Assembly: GCA_902594145.1 (NCBI GenBank)
Contig: CACJLA010000003.1
Location: forward strand, 62,001-126,000
Length of the DNA: 64,000 nucleotides
DNA from: an uncultured Alphaproteobacteria bacterium
GTDB lineage: Bacteria; Pseudomonadota; Alphaproteobacteria; HIMB59
Direction: 5' to 3'
Shown: positions 17,776 to 26,249 of the stretch, in pieces
How the letters are laid out: each line of letters opens with the position of its first letter
Numbering within the stretch: position 1 is the stretch's first letter
Notes under the pieces: generated by a model
Database searches by the model: none
What the model was told of the DNA's origin: nothing
What the model saw: the letters and a program-made list of their open reading frames with translations, nothing else
Translations under genes and position numbers: made by a program

Positions 17776-19031
17776 TTTACTCTTGATGTATCGGCATTAT
17801 TAAATCCCTTTAAATCGATACCTAACTTATTACAAACTTTTATAGCTGATTGAATTCCATCTTCATGAAAACCATAACCTAGATAACTACCAACATAGTA
17901 TGATTTATTATGACCTTGTATGTGTGAAATATTTTTTTGAGCATTTAGAGTTTTTTGTGAAAATATTGGATGTTCATAAAGTGTCTGATAATGGTTGTCT
18001 TTTTGTTCCTGATTTAATGAAACAAAAAAATCATCTCCTGTATTAAGAGGTTGTAGTTTATTCATCCAATAACTGAGTGTACATTTATTATTCTTATTGG
18101 TATGAAAATTCCAACTTGACCAAGCTTTTAAATGAGTGGGCATTAAAGAGGTATTTTGATGCAATTGAGCTAAATTTTTTTGGAAATTAAATTCTTTCAA
18201 AATTTCATACTCTTTCTGATGAATTTTGTCTAACAAAGGAAAAAAATGGTTTGGAGGACAAGCAAATATTATTATATCAAAAACAGATTTTTTTCCTTCA
18301 AAAAAAATTTCAACATTATCAGTTCTTGAGATTTTTTGAATCCTACAAGATTTTTTTATACTAAATTTAGAATATCTTATAAGAGATTTAATATATTGTT
18401 TAGATCCATTTTTTATAGTCTTCCATTGTGGTCTATTAATAAAATTAAATAGTTTATGATTTTGAAAAAAATTAATAATACTTTTTAAGGGTTGGTTAAG
18501 AGAGTCCTGATCAGGAGTTGACCAAATACTTGAAATTAAAGGAAGTAAATGGAAATTAACAAATTCATCAGAGTAATTTTTTGTCTTAAGAAAATTTCTA
18601 ATAGAAATATCTGAAACTATATTTTTTTTTTGAAAAGTTTTATAGAAAATAATTATATCTTTTAGCATTTTATAAAATTTTAAATTATAAAAATTTTTAC
18701 GGTCTGCAAATAATGCACTTAAGCTTCCCCCTCCATATTCAAAATTGCTTTCCTCATTAAAGAAGCTAAAGGACATATTGCTATCTACTTTTTCAACATT
18801 TAGATAATCAAAAAATTTAGTTAAATTTGGATATGTTAACTCATTAAAGACAATAAAACCTGTATCTATAGGGATAATATTTCCAGAATTATCTTTAACT
18901 TCTCTTGTATTAGCGTGACCCCCTAAATAATCATTTTTTTCAAAAAGTGTGACATCAAATTTATCTTGTAAAAAATATGCTGATGATAGCCCTGCTATAC
19001 CCGATCCAATTATAGCTACTTTTTGTTTCAA
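17766..19031 (-). CDS. FAD-dependent amine oxidase-like protein
   Basis: NAD/FAD-binding oxidoreductase of the amine-oxidase/phytoene-desaturase superfamily. The N-terminal dinucleotide motif VAIIGSGIAGLSSAYFL is followed by the FEKNDYLGGHANT segment. The C-terminal part shows YYVGSYLGYGFHEDGIQSA, the usual FAD-closing motif. A TTG at 19031, just past the photolyase stop, gives the N-terminus MKQKVAII. The frame extends to another TTG at 19061. Homologues in conserved cfa/DUF1365 clusters are linked to unusual fatty acids in light-stress regulons; a UfaO-type role is possible but inferred. Confidence 0.82.
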   Translation of the reverse strand: MKQKVAIIGSGIAGLSSAYFLQDKFDVTLFEKNDYLGGHANTREVKDNSGNIIPIDTGFIVFNELTYPNLTKFFDYLNVEKVDSNMSFSFFNEESNFEYGGGSLSALFADRKNFYNLKFYKMLKDIIIFYKTFQKKNIVSDISIRNFLKTKNYSDEFVNFHLLPLISSIWSTPDQDSLNQPLKSIINFFQNHKLFNFINRPQWKTIKNGSKQYIKSLIRYSKFSIKKSCRIQKISRTDNVEIFFEGKKSVFDIIIFACPPNHFFPLLDKIHQKEYEILKEFNFQKNLAQLHQNTSLMPTHLKAWSSWNFHTNKNNKCTLSYWMNKLQPLNTGDDFFVSLNQEQKDNHYQTLYEHPIFSQKTLNAQKNISHIQGHNKSYYVGSYLGYGFHEDGIQSAIKVCNKLGIDLKGFNNADTSRVKWS

Positions 19032-19032
19032 A

Positions 19033-20439
19033 TTATGATTTGGTTTGTTGGTAAGCTTCAAGAGCTCTGTTTCGAGAGTCTTTCAGATCAACAATAGGGT
19101 TAAAATATTTTTTATCTTTGATTAAATTTTTTAATAAATTTTCGTCTAAATACGGCTCAAATATTGTCTTTGTAGAATTAAAAATTTTTAATTGAGGAAT
19201 ATATTTGAGAATAAAATGGGCTCGAGGATCAAACTTTTCAGATTGAAGCACTGGGTTAAAGACTCGAAAATATGGTGAAGCATCTGCCCCACAACCTGCA
19301 ATCCATTGCCATCCAGCAGCATTACTAGCCTCATCATAATCTAATAAACTTTTATGAAAGTAATTTTCACCCAATGTCCAATTTAACAATAAATTTTTAA
19401 CTAAAAAGCTTCCTACTACCATTCTTAGTCTATTGTGCATCCAACCCTCTTCATAGATTTGTTTCATCGCAGCGTCGACTAGTGGAATACCTGTCTCTCC
19501 CTTAGTCCAAATAGTAAAATCCTTTTTACTGTTCCTCCATGGAAATTTTTTAAATTTTGGATTTATGGGTATATTGGATAAATCTTCCGAGTAATACAAT
19601 AAAGAATAAGAGAACTCTCTCCAACCAATCTCTGAAAGATATGTATTAATTGAATTATTCATTTTTTTTGAGTGTTGGATTTTTTCTATTATTATACGTG
19701 GAGAGATTTCTCCAAATCTTAAATGAGGTGATATTCTCGAAGTTTGATCTAAGTCTGGTCTATTTCTATTAACCTCATATTTATCAATATCGGATGAGAT
19801 GTAAGTATCAATTTTTTTTAAAGCTGCGTCTTCTCCTGGAGTCCAGTGTTTATCAAACTTCTCGTACCAATTTTTGTTATCAAAAAAACTAAGATCAGTT
19901 TTTTGATTATGTATTAAAGGTTTTATAAATATTTTTTTTTTATAACTAAATTTCTTATTTAAATAAACTTTATAAGCTGCTCTCCAGAAAGGAGTGAAAA
20001 CTTTAAAATATTGCCCTGAATTGTTTCGTACTTCCCAAGGCTCATTTAATAAATGTGAATTAAAAGTATCTACTTGAATACTACTATCTTTAAAAAATTT
20101 TTTAATTTCAGTGTCTCGTCTAATCGATTGTTGAGAATAAAGCCTATTCCAAATTAAAGATGTAATTTTATATTTTTTAACTAAGTCAGAGATATTTTTT
20201 TTTGCCTCTCCGTTAAGTGTTATTAGTTTTACATTGAAGGTCTGCTCTAATTTTTGAGCATGTAATCTAAGAGTCTTTTCAAGCCACCAGTGCCCAGCAT
20301 CTCCAGTAGCTTTTTTTTCTATGTCATCATATATATATACTAGAAGGGCTTCAGATTTTTGGTTTGAAATAAATTCAAGGCATGGATTGTCGTTGATCCT
20401 AAAGTCTCTTCTCAGCCAGTATAAAGTTTTATGTTCGAT
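19033..20439 (-). CDS. phrB: Deoxyribodipyrimidine photolyase, no canonical start codon
   Basis: Class I CPD photolyase using FADH and a light-harvesting cofactor to split pyrimidine dimers. Reading the minus strand from 20439 gives one uninterrupted frame of 469 codons. The antenna domain begins TLYWLRRDFRINDNPCL. The FAD domain shows ISPHLRFGEISPR, WREFSYSLLYY, GIPLVDAAMKQI, HNRLRMVVGSFL and WQWIAGCGADASPYFRVFNP. No ATG, GTG or TTG is in frame until 19662, inside the FAD domain. A TGA lies at 20454-20452, so the start must lie in the few codons after it. The ATC at 20439 sits where photolyases begin and gives 468 residues (E. coli: 472). It starts 18 bases after the rpmG stop, so reinitiation is possible, as is an ATG-to-ATC mutation. 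Confidence 0.8.
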   Translation of the reverse strand: MEHKTLYWLRRDFRINDNPCLEFISNQKSEALLVYIYDDIEKKATGDAGHWWLEKTLRLHAQKLEQTFNVKLITLNGEAKKNISDLVKKYKITSLIWNRLYSQQSIRRDTEIKKFFKDSSIQVDTFNSHLLNEPWEVRNNSGQYFKVFTPFWRAAYKVYLNKKFSYKKKIFIKPLIHNQKTDLSFFDNKNWYEKFDKHWTPGEDAALKKIDTYISSDIDKYEVNRNRPDLDQTSRISPHLRFGEISPRIIIEKIQHSKKMNNSINTYLSEIGWREFSYSLLYYSEDLSNIPINPKFKKFPWRNSKKDFTIWTKGETGIPLVDAAMKQIYEEGWMHNRLRMVVGSFLVKNLLLNWTLGENYFHKSLLDYDEASNAAGWQWIAGCGADASPYFRVFNPVLQSEKFDPRAHFILKYIPQLKIFNSTKTIFEPYLDENLLKNLIKDKKYFNPIVDLKDSRNRALEAYQQTKS

Positions 20440-20457
20440 AGTTAGAGAATATCAAAA

Positions 20458-20652
20458 TTATTTACTATGAGGAGGCATTTTCTTTTCAACAAACCAAACA
20501 TGTTGTTTCAAGACAGGGTCATACTTTCTTTGGCGAAGTTTGTCAGAAACTTTTAAACCTTTTGTAGGCTTACGTACAATGTATTTTGTACCAGTTTCTG
20601 GTTTTTCTTCAGGTATCAACTGTTTTAACTGATAAGTGGACTTTTTAGCCAT
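20458..20652 (-). CDS. rpmG: 50S ribosomal protein bL33
   Basis: A 64-residue basic protein beginning MAKKSTYQLKQLIPEE, with the L33 C-terminal hallmark RKYDPVLKQHVWFVEKKM. It lacks the two CxxC pairs, so it is the zinc-free type. It is about 9 residues longer than the usual 55, with the extra length in the loop between the first strands (EEKPETGTKYIV) and at the C-terminal PPHSK. The photolyase gene follows 18 bases downstream on the same strand. Confidence 0.85.
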   Translation of the reverse strand: MAKKSTYQLKQLIPEEKPETGTKYIVRKPTKGLKVSDKLRQRKYDPVLKQHVWFVEKKMPPHSK

Positions 20653-20703
20653 TGGCGTAAAATAAACTAATTTTAAATTTGGTCAAGATTGATATTAGAA
20701 AAA

Positions 20704-21567
20704 TTAAAAGACTTTTTTCCAATGTTCTCTCTTGTCTTTGAGAGAGCGTCTCTTTTTTTCTGTCATATTGTCAAAACAAACAGGGCAAGTAAATCCTTTT
20801 TCATATTTTGGTGATTTTGTCTCTTTAATTGTCAAGGGCGTATTACAACCATAACAAAGCTTACTTATTCCTTTTGAAAGTTCTTTGTTCAGTGAAACTC
20901 GATAATCAAAGACAAAACATTCTCCATTCCATAATTTTGAATTAGTTTGTTCAAAATATTTTAAAATACCGCCTTTAAGTTGGTAAGTATCTATTCCGTA
21001 TCTTTCCATTAAGGGTCCAGCTTTTTCACATCTAATCCCTCCTGTGCAATAGATAGCTACTTTTTTATTTAGAAATTGGTTCTTATTTGTTTTTATATAT
21101 TCATTAAATTCTTTAAATGTGTCGATTTTAGGATTTATTGCATTTCTAAAATGTCCAATTTTATACTCATAATTATTTCTTGTATCAATAATTTTTACAT
21201 CTTTTTTATTAATAAATTTATCCCAATCATTTGGATGTATAAATTTACTTTGTTTAATCTCTGAAATTTTTAATCCAAAATCAGAAGTTACAATTTCATT
21301 TTTAAGTTTTATCTTAAATTCCTTAAATATTTCCTGGCCACTATAATTAGATATTTTGATATTTTCATTTAAAACACCCAATGAGATTAAATAATTAATT
21401 GTATTTTTTTCTTTTTTTTGAGTAACAGTAATTGTTCCATTGAGCCCTTCTTTGCTCACGAGAATTGATCCTTTTATTTTTTTCAAAAGAAAGAATAAAT
21501 TTATTTCTTCTTTTAATTTTTTAGGATTGGAAATATCAAAAAAGCTATAAAATGCTAAGACTCGCAT
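20704..21567 (-). CDS. trhO: tRNA uridine(34) 5-hydroxylase TrhO (rhodanese family)
   Basis: Oxygen-dependent 5-hydroxylation of wobble uridine in certain tRNAs (YceA/TrhO family). The 287-residue protein has the UPF0176 N-terminal ferredoxin-like domain (GSILVSKEGLNGTI). A rhodanese domain (about residues 120-215) follows, with the active loop YCTGGIRCEKAG. A C-terminal region with two CxxC pairs (CYGC and CPVC) probably binds zinc. Length and motifs fit TrhO. It stands alone between rpmG and hemA on the minus strand. Confidence 0.92.
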   Translation of the reverse strand: MRVLAFYSFFDISNPKKLKEEINLFFLLKKIKGSILVSKEGLNGTITVTQKKEKNTINYLISLGVLNENIKISNYSGQEIFKEFKIKLKNEIVTSDFGLKISEIKQSKFIHPNDWDKFINKKDVKIIDTRNNYEYKIGHFRNAINPKIDTFKEFNEYIKTNKNQFLNKKVAIYCTGGIRCEKAGPLMERYGIDTYQLKGGILKYFEQTNSKLWNGECFVFDYRVSLNKELSKGISKLCYGCNTPLTIKETKSPKYEKGFTCPVCFDNMTEKKRRSLKDKREHWKKVF

Positions 21568-21611
21568 TGTTATGTTTTATAACATATATAATAGTTGATC
21601 AAATAAGGTGT

Positions 21612-22883
21612 TTAAACAGCTTTGATTTTATTAGTAAATTGATTTTCAAATTTGGATAACTGAGGCATAAATTTGAACCAAGCATCTTTTAAAGCATCCA
21701 CAAATTTTTCAGTGGACTCTGGGTCGTGACATGGAGTTGGGGTTATTCGAATTCTTTCAGTTCCTTTTGGAACAGTAGGATAATTTATTGGTTGGACATA
21801 AACTTGGTGTTCGTTTAAAAGAAAATCACTAATTTCTTTACACAATTTACTATCTCCAATTAAGACAGGTATTATATGAGAACCTGAGTCTAAAAAAGGT
21901 ATTCCTGCGGATCGAAGCTCTTTTTTAACAAAATCAACATTCTCAAAAAATGAAGATCGAATTTCATTACTTTTCTTTACTTGTCTAATACTTTCTAAAC
22001 TTCCAGCAGCAACTGCAGGGCACATAGAAGTTGTAAAAATAAATCCTTTTGAGAAACTTCTGACAAAATCAATTATGGTCTCTGTCGAAGCTATATATCC
22101 GCCTGCTAGCCCGAATGCCTTTGCTAAGGTACCATTGATTATATCAATATGTTCAGCTAAGCCTCTTTGATCAGCAACACCTGCTGCATTGGGACCGTAT
22201 AAACCCACAGCATGGACTTCATCCAAATAAATTAGTGCTCCATTATCTTGTGCAACTTGAATGATATCTTCTAGTGGTGCAAAATCAGCTTCCATGGAGT
22301 AAACAGATTCTAAAACAATAATTTTAGGTCGCATAAAATCAACGCCTTTCAAAATATCTTTAAGGTGTTTTACATCGTTATGTCTATAAATTGCTTTTTC
22401 TTTTTTACTAGTTCGAATACCTTCTATAAGTGAAGCGTGATTGAGTTCATCACTTAAAACTAGACAATTATCAAAAGCTGAGATAATAGACTTAAGAGCT
22501 GATTCATTGGCACTATAGCCAGAGTTAAATGCTAAAGCCCTCTCCTTTTTATGTAAAAGTGCAATTTCTTTTTCTAACTGTATATGAAAATTAGTTGTGC
22601 CTGATATATTTCTTGTCCCGCCGCTGCCTGCGCCCAGCTTTTCTGCAGCAGACTGCATTGCATAGATAACATTTTTATTTTGACTCATACCTAAATAATC
22701 ATTTGAGCACCAAACATCTATTTCTTCTGTTTGGCCATTGCCACTGTGTCTTGTGGCTTTAGGAAATTGTCCGGCTTTCCTCTCAATATTATTAAATACT
22801 CTGTAATGACCTTCATCTTTAATTTTATCAATTTCAGATTGAAGGGTACTTAAATAATTAGACTTCCAATTATGAGTTTTCAC
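21612..22883 (-). CDS. hemA: 5-aminolevulinate synthase
   Basis: PLP enzyme that condenses glycine and succinyl-CoA (C4/Shemin pathway), the first step of heme synthesis in alphaproteobacteria. The GTG at 22883 gives 423 residues and an N-terminus close to the family; the open frame reaches a TTG 14 codons further up. Key segments are HYRVFNNIERKAGQFP, WCSNDYLGM, the glycine-rich GAGSGGTRNISG, DEVHAVGLYG, and the PLP lysine in GTLAKAFGLAGGY. It lies about 1.9 kb from hemC in opposite orientation, separated by a monooxygenase and an SDR gene. Confidence 0.96.
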   Translation of the reverse strand: MKTHNWKSNYLSTLQSEIDKIKDEGHYRVFNNIERKAGQFPKATRHSGNGQTEEIDVWCSNDYLGMSQNKNVIYAMQSAAEKLGAGSGGTRNISGTTNFHIQLEKEIALLHKKERALAFNSGYSANESALKSIISAFDNCLVLSDELNHASLIEGIRTSKKEKAIYRHNDVKHLKDILKGVDFMRPKIIVLESVYSMEADFAPLEDIIQVAQDNGALIYLDEVHAVGLYGPNAAGVADQRGLAEHIDIINGTLAKAFGLAGGYIASTETIIDFVRSFSKGFIFTTSMCPAVAAGSLESIRQVKKSNEIRSSFFENVDFVKKELRSAGIPFLDSGSHIIPVLIGDSKLCKEISDFLLNEHQVYVQPINYPTVPKGTERIRITPTPCHDPESTEKFVDALKDAWFKFMPQLSKFENQFTNKIKAV

Positions 22884-22947
22884 AAGTTTAAATGTATTTT
22901 TTACTATTTCTAAAAGATACTGCAATAAAGACGCATAAAGCTTATAT

Positions 22948-23967
22948 TTAGGGGCTTTTTGTCCTATTTATCTTTGGAATTACCTCTTTGCCAATAAGTT
23001 CAATGGATTTAATTAAATTTTCATGAGTAATATCAGCTATATCCATTTGAAATTGGAATCTATCAATTCCTCCAAGAGCTTCACTGTGTCGAATAATTTT
23101 TTTCGCTACTTGATCAGGATCTCCTAAGACTATCGCACCTAATGGGCCTATCTGATTGTCAAATTGATCTCTAGTGACAGGGCCCCAGCCTCTTTCTCTT
23201 CCAATTTTTGTGAACATTTTATGGTACCCCTCATAATACAAATTAATTGCTTCATCCATACTATTTGCTACATAGCCTAAAGAATGAAGTCCCACAGAGA
23301 GTTTTTCAGGAGGATGTCCAGCTTCTTTACCCGCTTGTCTATAAACATCTACTAAAGGTTTGAAACGGTGGGTATTACCTCCAATAATTGCAATCATTAA
23401 AGGCAAACCCATTGATCCAGCTCTTGCAAAAGATTGAGGAGTCCCACCAACACCTAACCAAATTGGTACTGGGTTTTGAATAGGTCTTGGGTAAACAGGT
23501 AAATTATTAATTGAGGGTCTAAATTTACCAGACCAACTGACAAATTCGTTTTCTCTTATATTTAGAAGTAAATTAAGTTTTTCAATAAATAAATCATCGT
23601 AGTCTTTAAAATCTAAACCAAATAAAGGAAATGCTTCAGAAAATGATCCTCTACCTGCAACCATTTCTGCTCTACCACCAGATATAAGGTCAAGAGTAGA
23701 TAGATTTTGAAATACACGAACAGGATCTGCTGCACTTAGAACAGTTACAGCACTTATCAACTTAATTTTTTTTGTTTTTGCTGCAGCAGCAGATAAAATC
23801 ATGAATGGAGATGAGTCTAAAAATTCTTTTCGATGGTGCTCACCTATTCCAAATGAATTTAAACCAACCTCATCAGCAAAAATAATTCTATCAATGACGT
23901 TATTTATAGCTTTGACACTGTCTGATCCTTCTCTTTTATCAGCAAAACTGTCTATACCTATTTGCAA
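22948..23967 (-). CDS. Luciferase-like monooxygenase (LLM) family protein
   Basis: Bacterial-luciferase-like flavin-dependent oxidoreductase, 339 residues, TTG start, N-terminus MQIGIDSFADK. Typical segments are GIGEHHRKEFLDSSP, KLISAVTVLSAADPVRVFQNLSTLDLISGGRAEMVAGRG and PVPIWLGVGG. Usually such proteins use FMN or F420; FMN is more likely here. The substrate cannot be read from sequence. The gene lies between hemA and an SDR gene, all on the minus strand with gaps of 10-65 bases. Confidence 0.85.
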   Translation of the reverse strand: MQIGIDSFADKREGSDSVKAINNVIDRIIFADEVGLNSFGIGEHHRKEFLDSSPFMILSAAAAKTKKIKLISAVTVLSAADPVRVFQNLSTLDLISGGRAEMVAGRGSFSEAFPLFGLDFKDYDDLFIEKLNLLLNIRENEFVSWSGKFRPSINNLPVYPRPIQNPVPIWLGVGGTPQSFARAGSMGLPLMIAIIGGNTHRFKPLVDVYRQAGKEAGHPPEKLSVGLHSLGYVANSMDEAINLYYEGYHKMFTKIGRERGWGPVTRDQFDNQIGPLGAIVLGDPDQVAKKIIRHSEALGGIDRFQFQMDIADITHENLIKSIELIGKEVIPKINRTKSP

Positions 23968-23976
23968 AGTATTATT

Positions 23977-24654
23977 CTAAAATTTTTCAGTATTAGTTCT
24001 AATTTCAATTTCCCAAGACCAGGCTTTTTTATCTTGCTGGTAAAAGTTAAGGTATTGTTTTGCAATTTCATCAGGGTGTATCATTTGATAATTTCCAATC
24101 GGTTTTCTTCCAATTCCTCCATCAATTACAAAATGACCAATATGAATATTTTGTGGGTGCAATTCTCTAGCCAATGATTGAGCTAAGCCCCTTAATCCAA
24201 ACTTGCCAATTGCAAAAGATGCAGATTTAGCAAATCCTTTTACGCTTGCAGATGAGCCTGTAAAAAATATATTTCCTTGTCCTGATTTAATCATTCTTTT
24301 TGCCGACTCATGCGCTACTAAGAATGCCCCGTAGCTATTTACTTTTATTGATTGAAGCATCTCGTCTGGGTCATATTCTACAAAAGGTTTTACTATTCTT
24401 AAAGATGGATTGTATATAACGATTTCTGGGGTACCAATAGTTGAGTCAATTTGTGAAAATAATTCATGAACACTTTTATTTTCAGTTGAGTCACACTTAA
24501 AAACCAAAGCATCAGTCTCTTGTTTTAAAGAGCTAAGTTTTTCAATATTTCTTGCAGCTAGAGCAATTTTCATACCTTTAGAATAAAAAATTCTGGCTAA
24601 TGAGGCACTTAGACCTGATCCTGCGCCTACAATTAAAACTGATTTCTGACTCAT
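23977..24654 (-). CDS. Short-chain dehydrogenase/reductase with Tyr-to-Phe active site
   Basis: SDR-fold protein of 225 residues. The N-terminal dinucleotide motif is GAGSGLSAS (residues 10-18). The catalytic YxxxK is present only as F147-AIG-K151, so the general-base tyrosine is a phenylalanine, although Lys151 and the preceding TGSSAS serines remain. The C-terminus (HFVIDGGIGR) suggests the subgroup of SDR-like proteins found in many alphaproteobacteria. It may therefore have altered catalysis or a non-catalytic role. It is divergent from hemC and precedes the LLM gene by 9 bases. Confidence 0.82.
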   Translation of the reverse strand: MSQKSVLIVGAGSGLSASLARIFYSKGMKIALAARNIEKLSSLKQETDALVFKCDSTENKSVHELFSQIDSTIGTPEIVIYNPSLRIVKPFVEYDPDEMLQSIKVNSYGAFLVAHESAKRMIKSGQGNIFFTGSSASVKGFAKSASFAIGKFGLRGLAQSLARELHPQNIHIGHFVIDGGIGRKPIGNYQMIHPDEIAKQYLNFYQQDKKAWSWEIEIRTNTEKF

Positions 24655-24770
24655 CTTTTGAATATTGACTAGCTATAACATATTTTTACTTAAGTACATA
24701 TTGACCATTAAGTCTCGCTTAAATTGTATTAAGGTTGATTATTTGTTATTTCTTAATGTCATCAAAAGAT

Positions 24771-26249
24771 ATGAAAAAAATAGTTATTTTATCAAGAAAA
24801 AGTTTTCTAGCTAAAATTCAAACACACATAGCAAAAATAGAAATTAATAAGATTAGAAAAAATATAGTCGATACTCATTACTCATCTAGTATAGGCGACA
24901 AGGATCTCTCGGCAAAAGCTTGGGAACAGCATGGTTTTGGTGTATTTACAAATTCTCTCTCAAGGAAATTAATTTTAAAAGAGGCAGATGTTGTAGTTCA
25001 CTCATTCAAAGATCTACCTGTTAAAAATCTTAATAAAACTTCGTTTGTTTGTCTTCAAAGAGATGATCCAAGAGATATTATTCTAATAAAGAAATCATCA
25101 TTAAATAAAAAAAAATTAGTAATAGGAACCTCTTCTCCTAGAAGAAAATATTATTTAAAAAAATTAAAGGAATTTCTTCCATTTCAGGAATTAAAATCAA
25201 TTCAGATAAGGGGTAATGTTACATCAAGACTAGATAAAGTTTTAAATTCCTCTAAAGAAGATGGATTATTTATTGCAAAAGCTGCTACTGATAGAATTTT
25301 TAAATACGGGAAAAAAGTTGATAAAAAAGAGTATATTAATTTTAGGTCTAATTTTGAAAAGTTTGAAAAGGTAATTTTACCAATTTCTGAATTTCCAAGC
25401 GCCGCTGCTCAGGGATGTATAGCTTTAGAGTTCAGAAAAGATGATAAAAAAATAAAAAAAATATTAGAAAAAATAAATCATTTGCCCACTTCTGAAGATT
25501 GTTATAAGGAGAGGAAGTATTTATATAAGTGGGGGGGAGGTTGTAATCTCGATATAGGGGTAACTATTGAAAATATATTAAACGAAAGAATTCTGTTTGC
25601 TCGGGGTAAAGACACTCAAACAAAAAAATATTTTAATGAAAAAAAATATCTTAATAACAAGCGTGTAAAAAAAGTTAAGAATATATTTCCACTAAACATC
25701 TCTAATTATCAAATGTTCAGCAGAGATTTGATAGAATTTAGTAAGACTATAAAGAATAAAAACGTTCTAGCAACAAGAGCAAACTTTAAAGAATTTGGGT
25801 CTTTAAAAAATGTATCTAATCTTATTACTTCTGGTGTCACCTCTTGGAAAAAAATAAATAAAAAAGGTATTCTTGTAAATTCATCTCTTGATGGTTTTGG
25901 AGAAAATTACAGAGAAATTGAAAATGTTTACAAAGGCAATAATCACACTACTTATAAACTCACCTACAAGGAAAATAATCTAAAAACAAAATTTCCCAAA
26001 ATTTCCCATTATAGTTTAACCCCTTTTATTAACGATACTACTATTGATAATTTATTTATTGCTGAGAGTTTTTATTGGATGAGCTTTTCGGCTTTCAAAA
26101 TAGCTATACAACTCAGGCCAGAAATAATAAATAAGCGAAATGCATGTGGTCCTGGACAAACTTATGTTCAAATTTCTAAATTTATTCCTAAAAATCAATT
26201 AAACATATATCTTACATATGAAGATTTTAAAAAATTTGAACTTAAATGA
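24771..26249 (+). CDS. hemC: Hydroxymethylbilane synthase HemC with long C-terminal extension
   Basis: Polymerises four porphobilinogens to hydroxymethylbilane. From the ATG at 24771 (alternatives ATG 24756, TTG 24735) the protein has 492 residues against about 310 for normal HemC. The N-terminal part shows GDKDLSAKAWEQHGFGVF, VVHSFKDLPV, QRDDPRD, GTSSPRRKYYL and IQIRGNVTSRLDK, then the dipyrromethane-binding cysteine in GGGCNLDIG (Cys258). Residues from about 305 on form an extra domain with TSGVTSWKKINKKG and a later ACGPGQT segment. This may be a divergent uroporphyrinogen-III synthase, since hemD is otherwise missing from this near-complete cluster. It overlaps hemB as ATGA. Confidence 0.88.
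   Translation: MKKIVILSRKSFLAKIQTHIAKIEINKIRKNIVDTHYSSSIGDKDLSAKAWEQHGFGVFTNSLSRKLILKEADVVVHSFKDLPVKNLNKTSFVCLQRDDPRDIILIKKSSLNKKKLVIGTSSPRRKYYLKKLKEFLPFQELKSIQIRGNVTSRLDKVLNSSKEDGLFIAKAATDRIFKYGKKVDKKEYINFRSNFEKFEKVILPISEFPSAAAQGCIALEFRKDDKKIKKILEKINHLPTSEDCYKERKYLYKWGGGCNLDIGVTIENILNERILFARGKDTQTKKYFNEKKYLNNKRVKKVKNIFPLNISNYQMFSRDLIEFSKTIKNKNVLATRANFKEFGSLKNVSNLITSGVTSWKKINKKGILVNSSLDGFGENYREIENVYKGNNHTTYKLTYKENNLKTKFPKISHYSLTPFINDTTIDNLFIAESFYWMSFSAFKIAIQLRPEIINKRNACGPGQTYVQISKFIPKNQLNIYLTYEDFKKFELK

Noticed and set aside
19033-19662. A 209-residue partial photolyase as a broken gene or pseudogene
   Set aside because: Hand translation of the upstream minus strand shows the same frame continues without a stop to 20439, giving a full-length protein; only the start codon is non-standard.
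24655-24734. Promoter between the SDR gene and hemC (TTGACC, TTGTAT)
   Set aside because: The -10 match is weak and AT-rich DNA yields such hits often.
24735-24770. TTG or upstream ATG start for hemC
   Set aside because: The family arginine in RKS normally lies about ten residues from the start, which fits the ATG at 24771.
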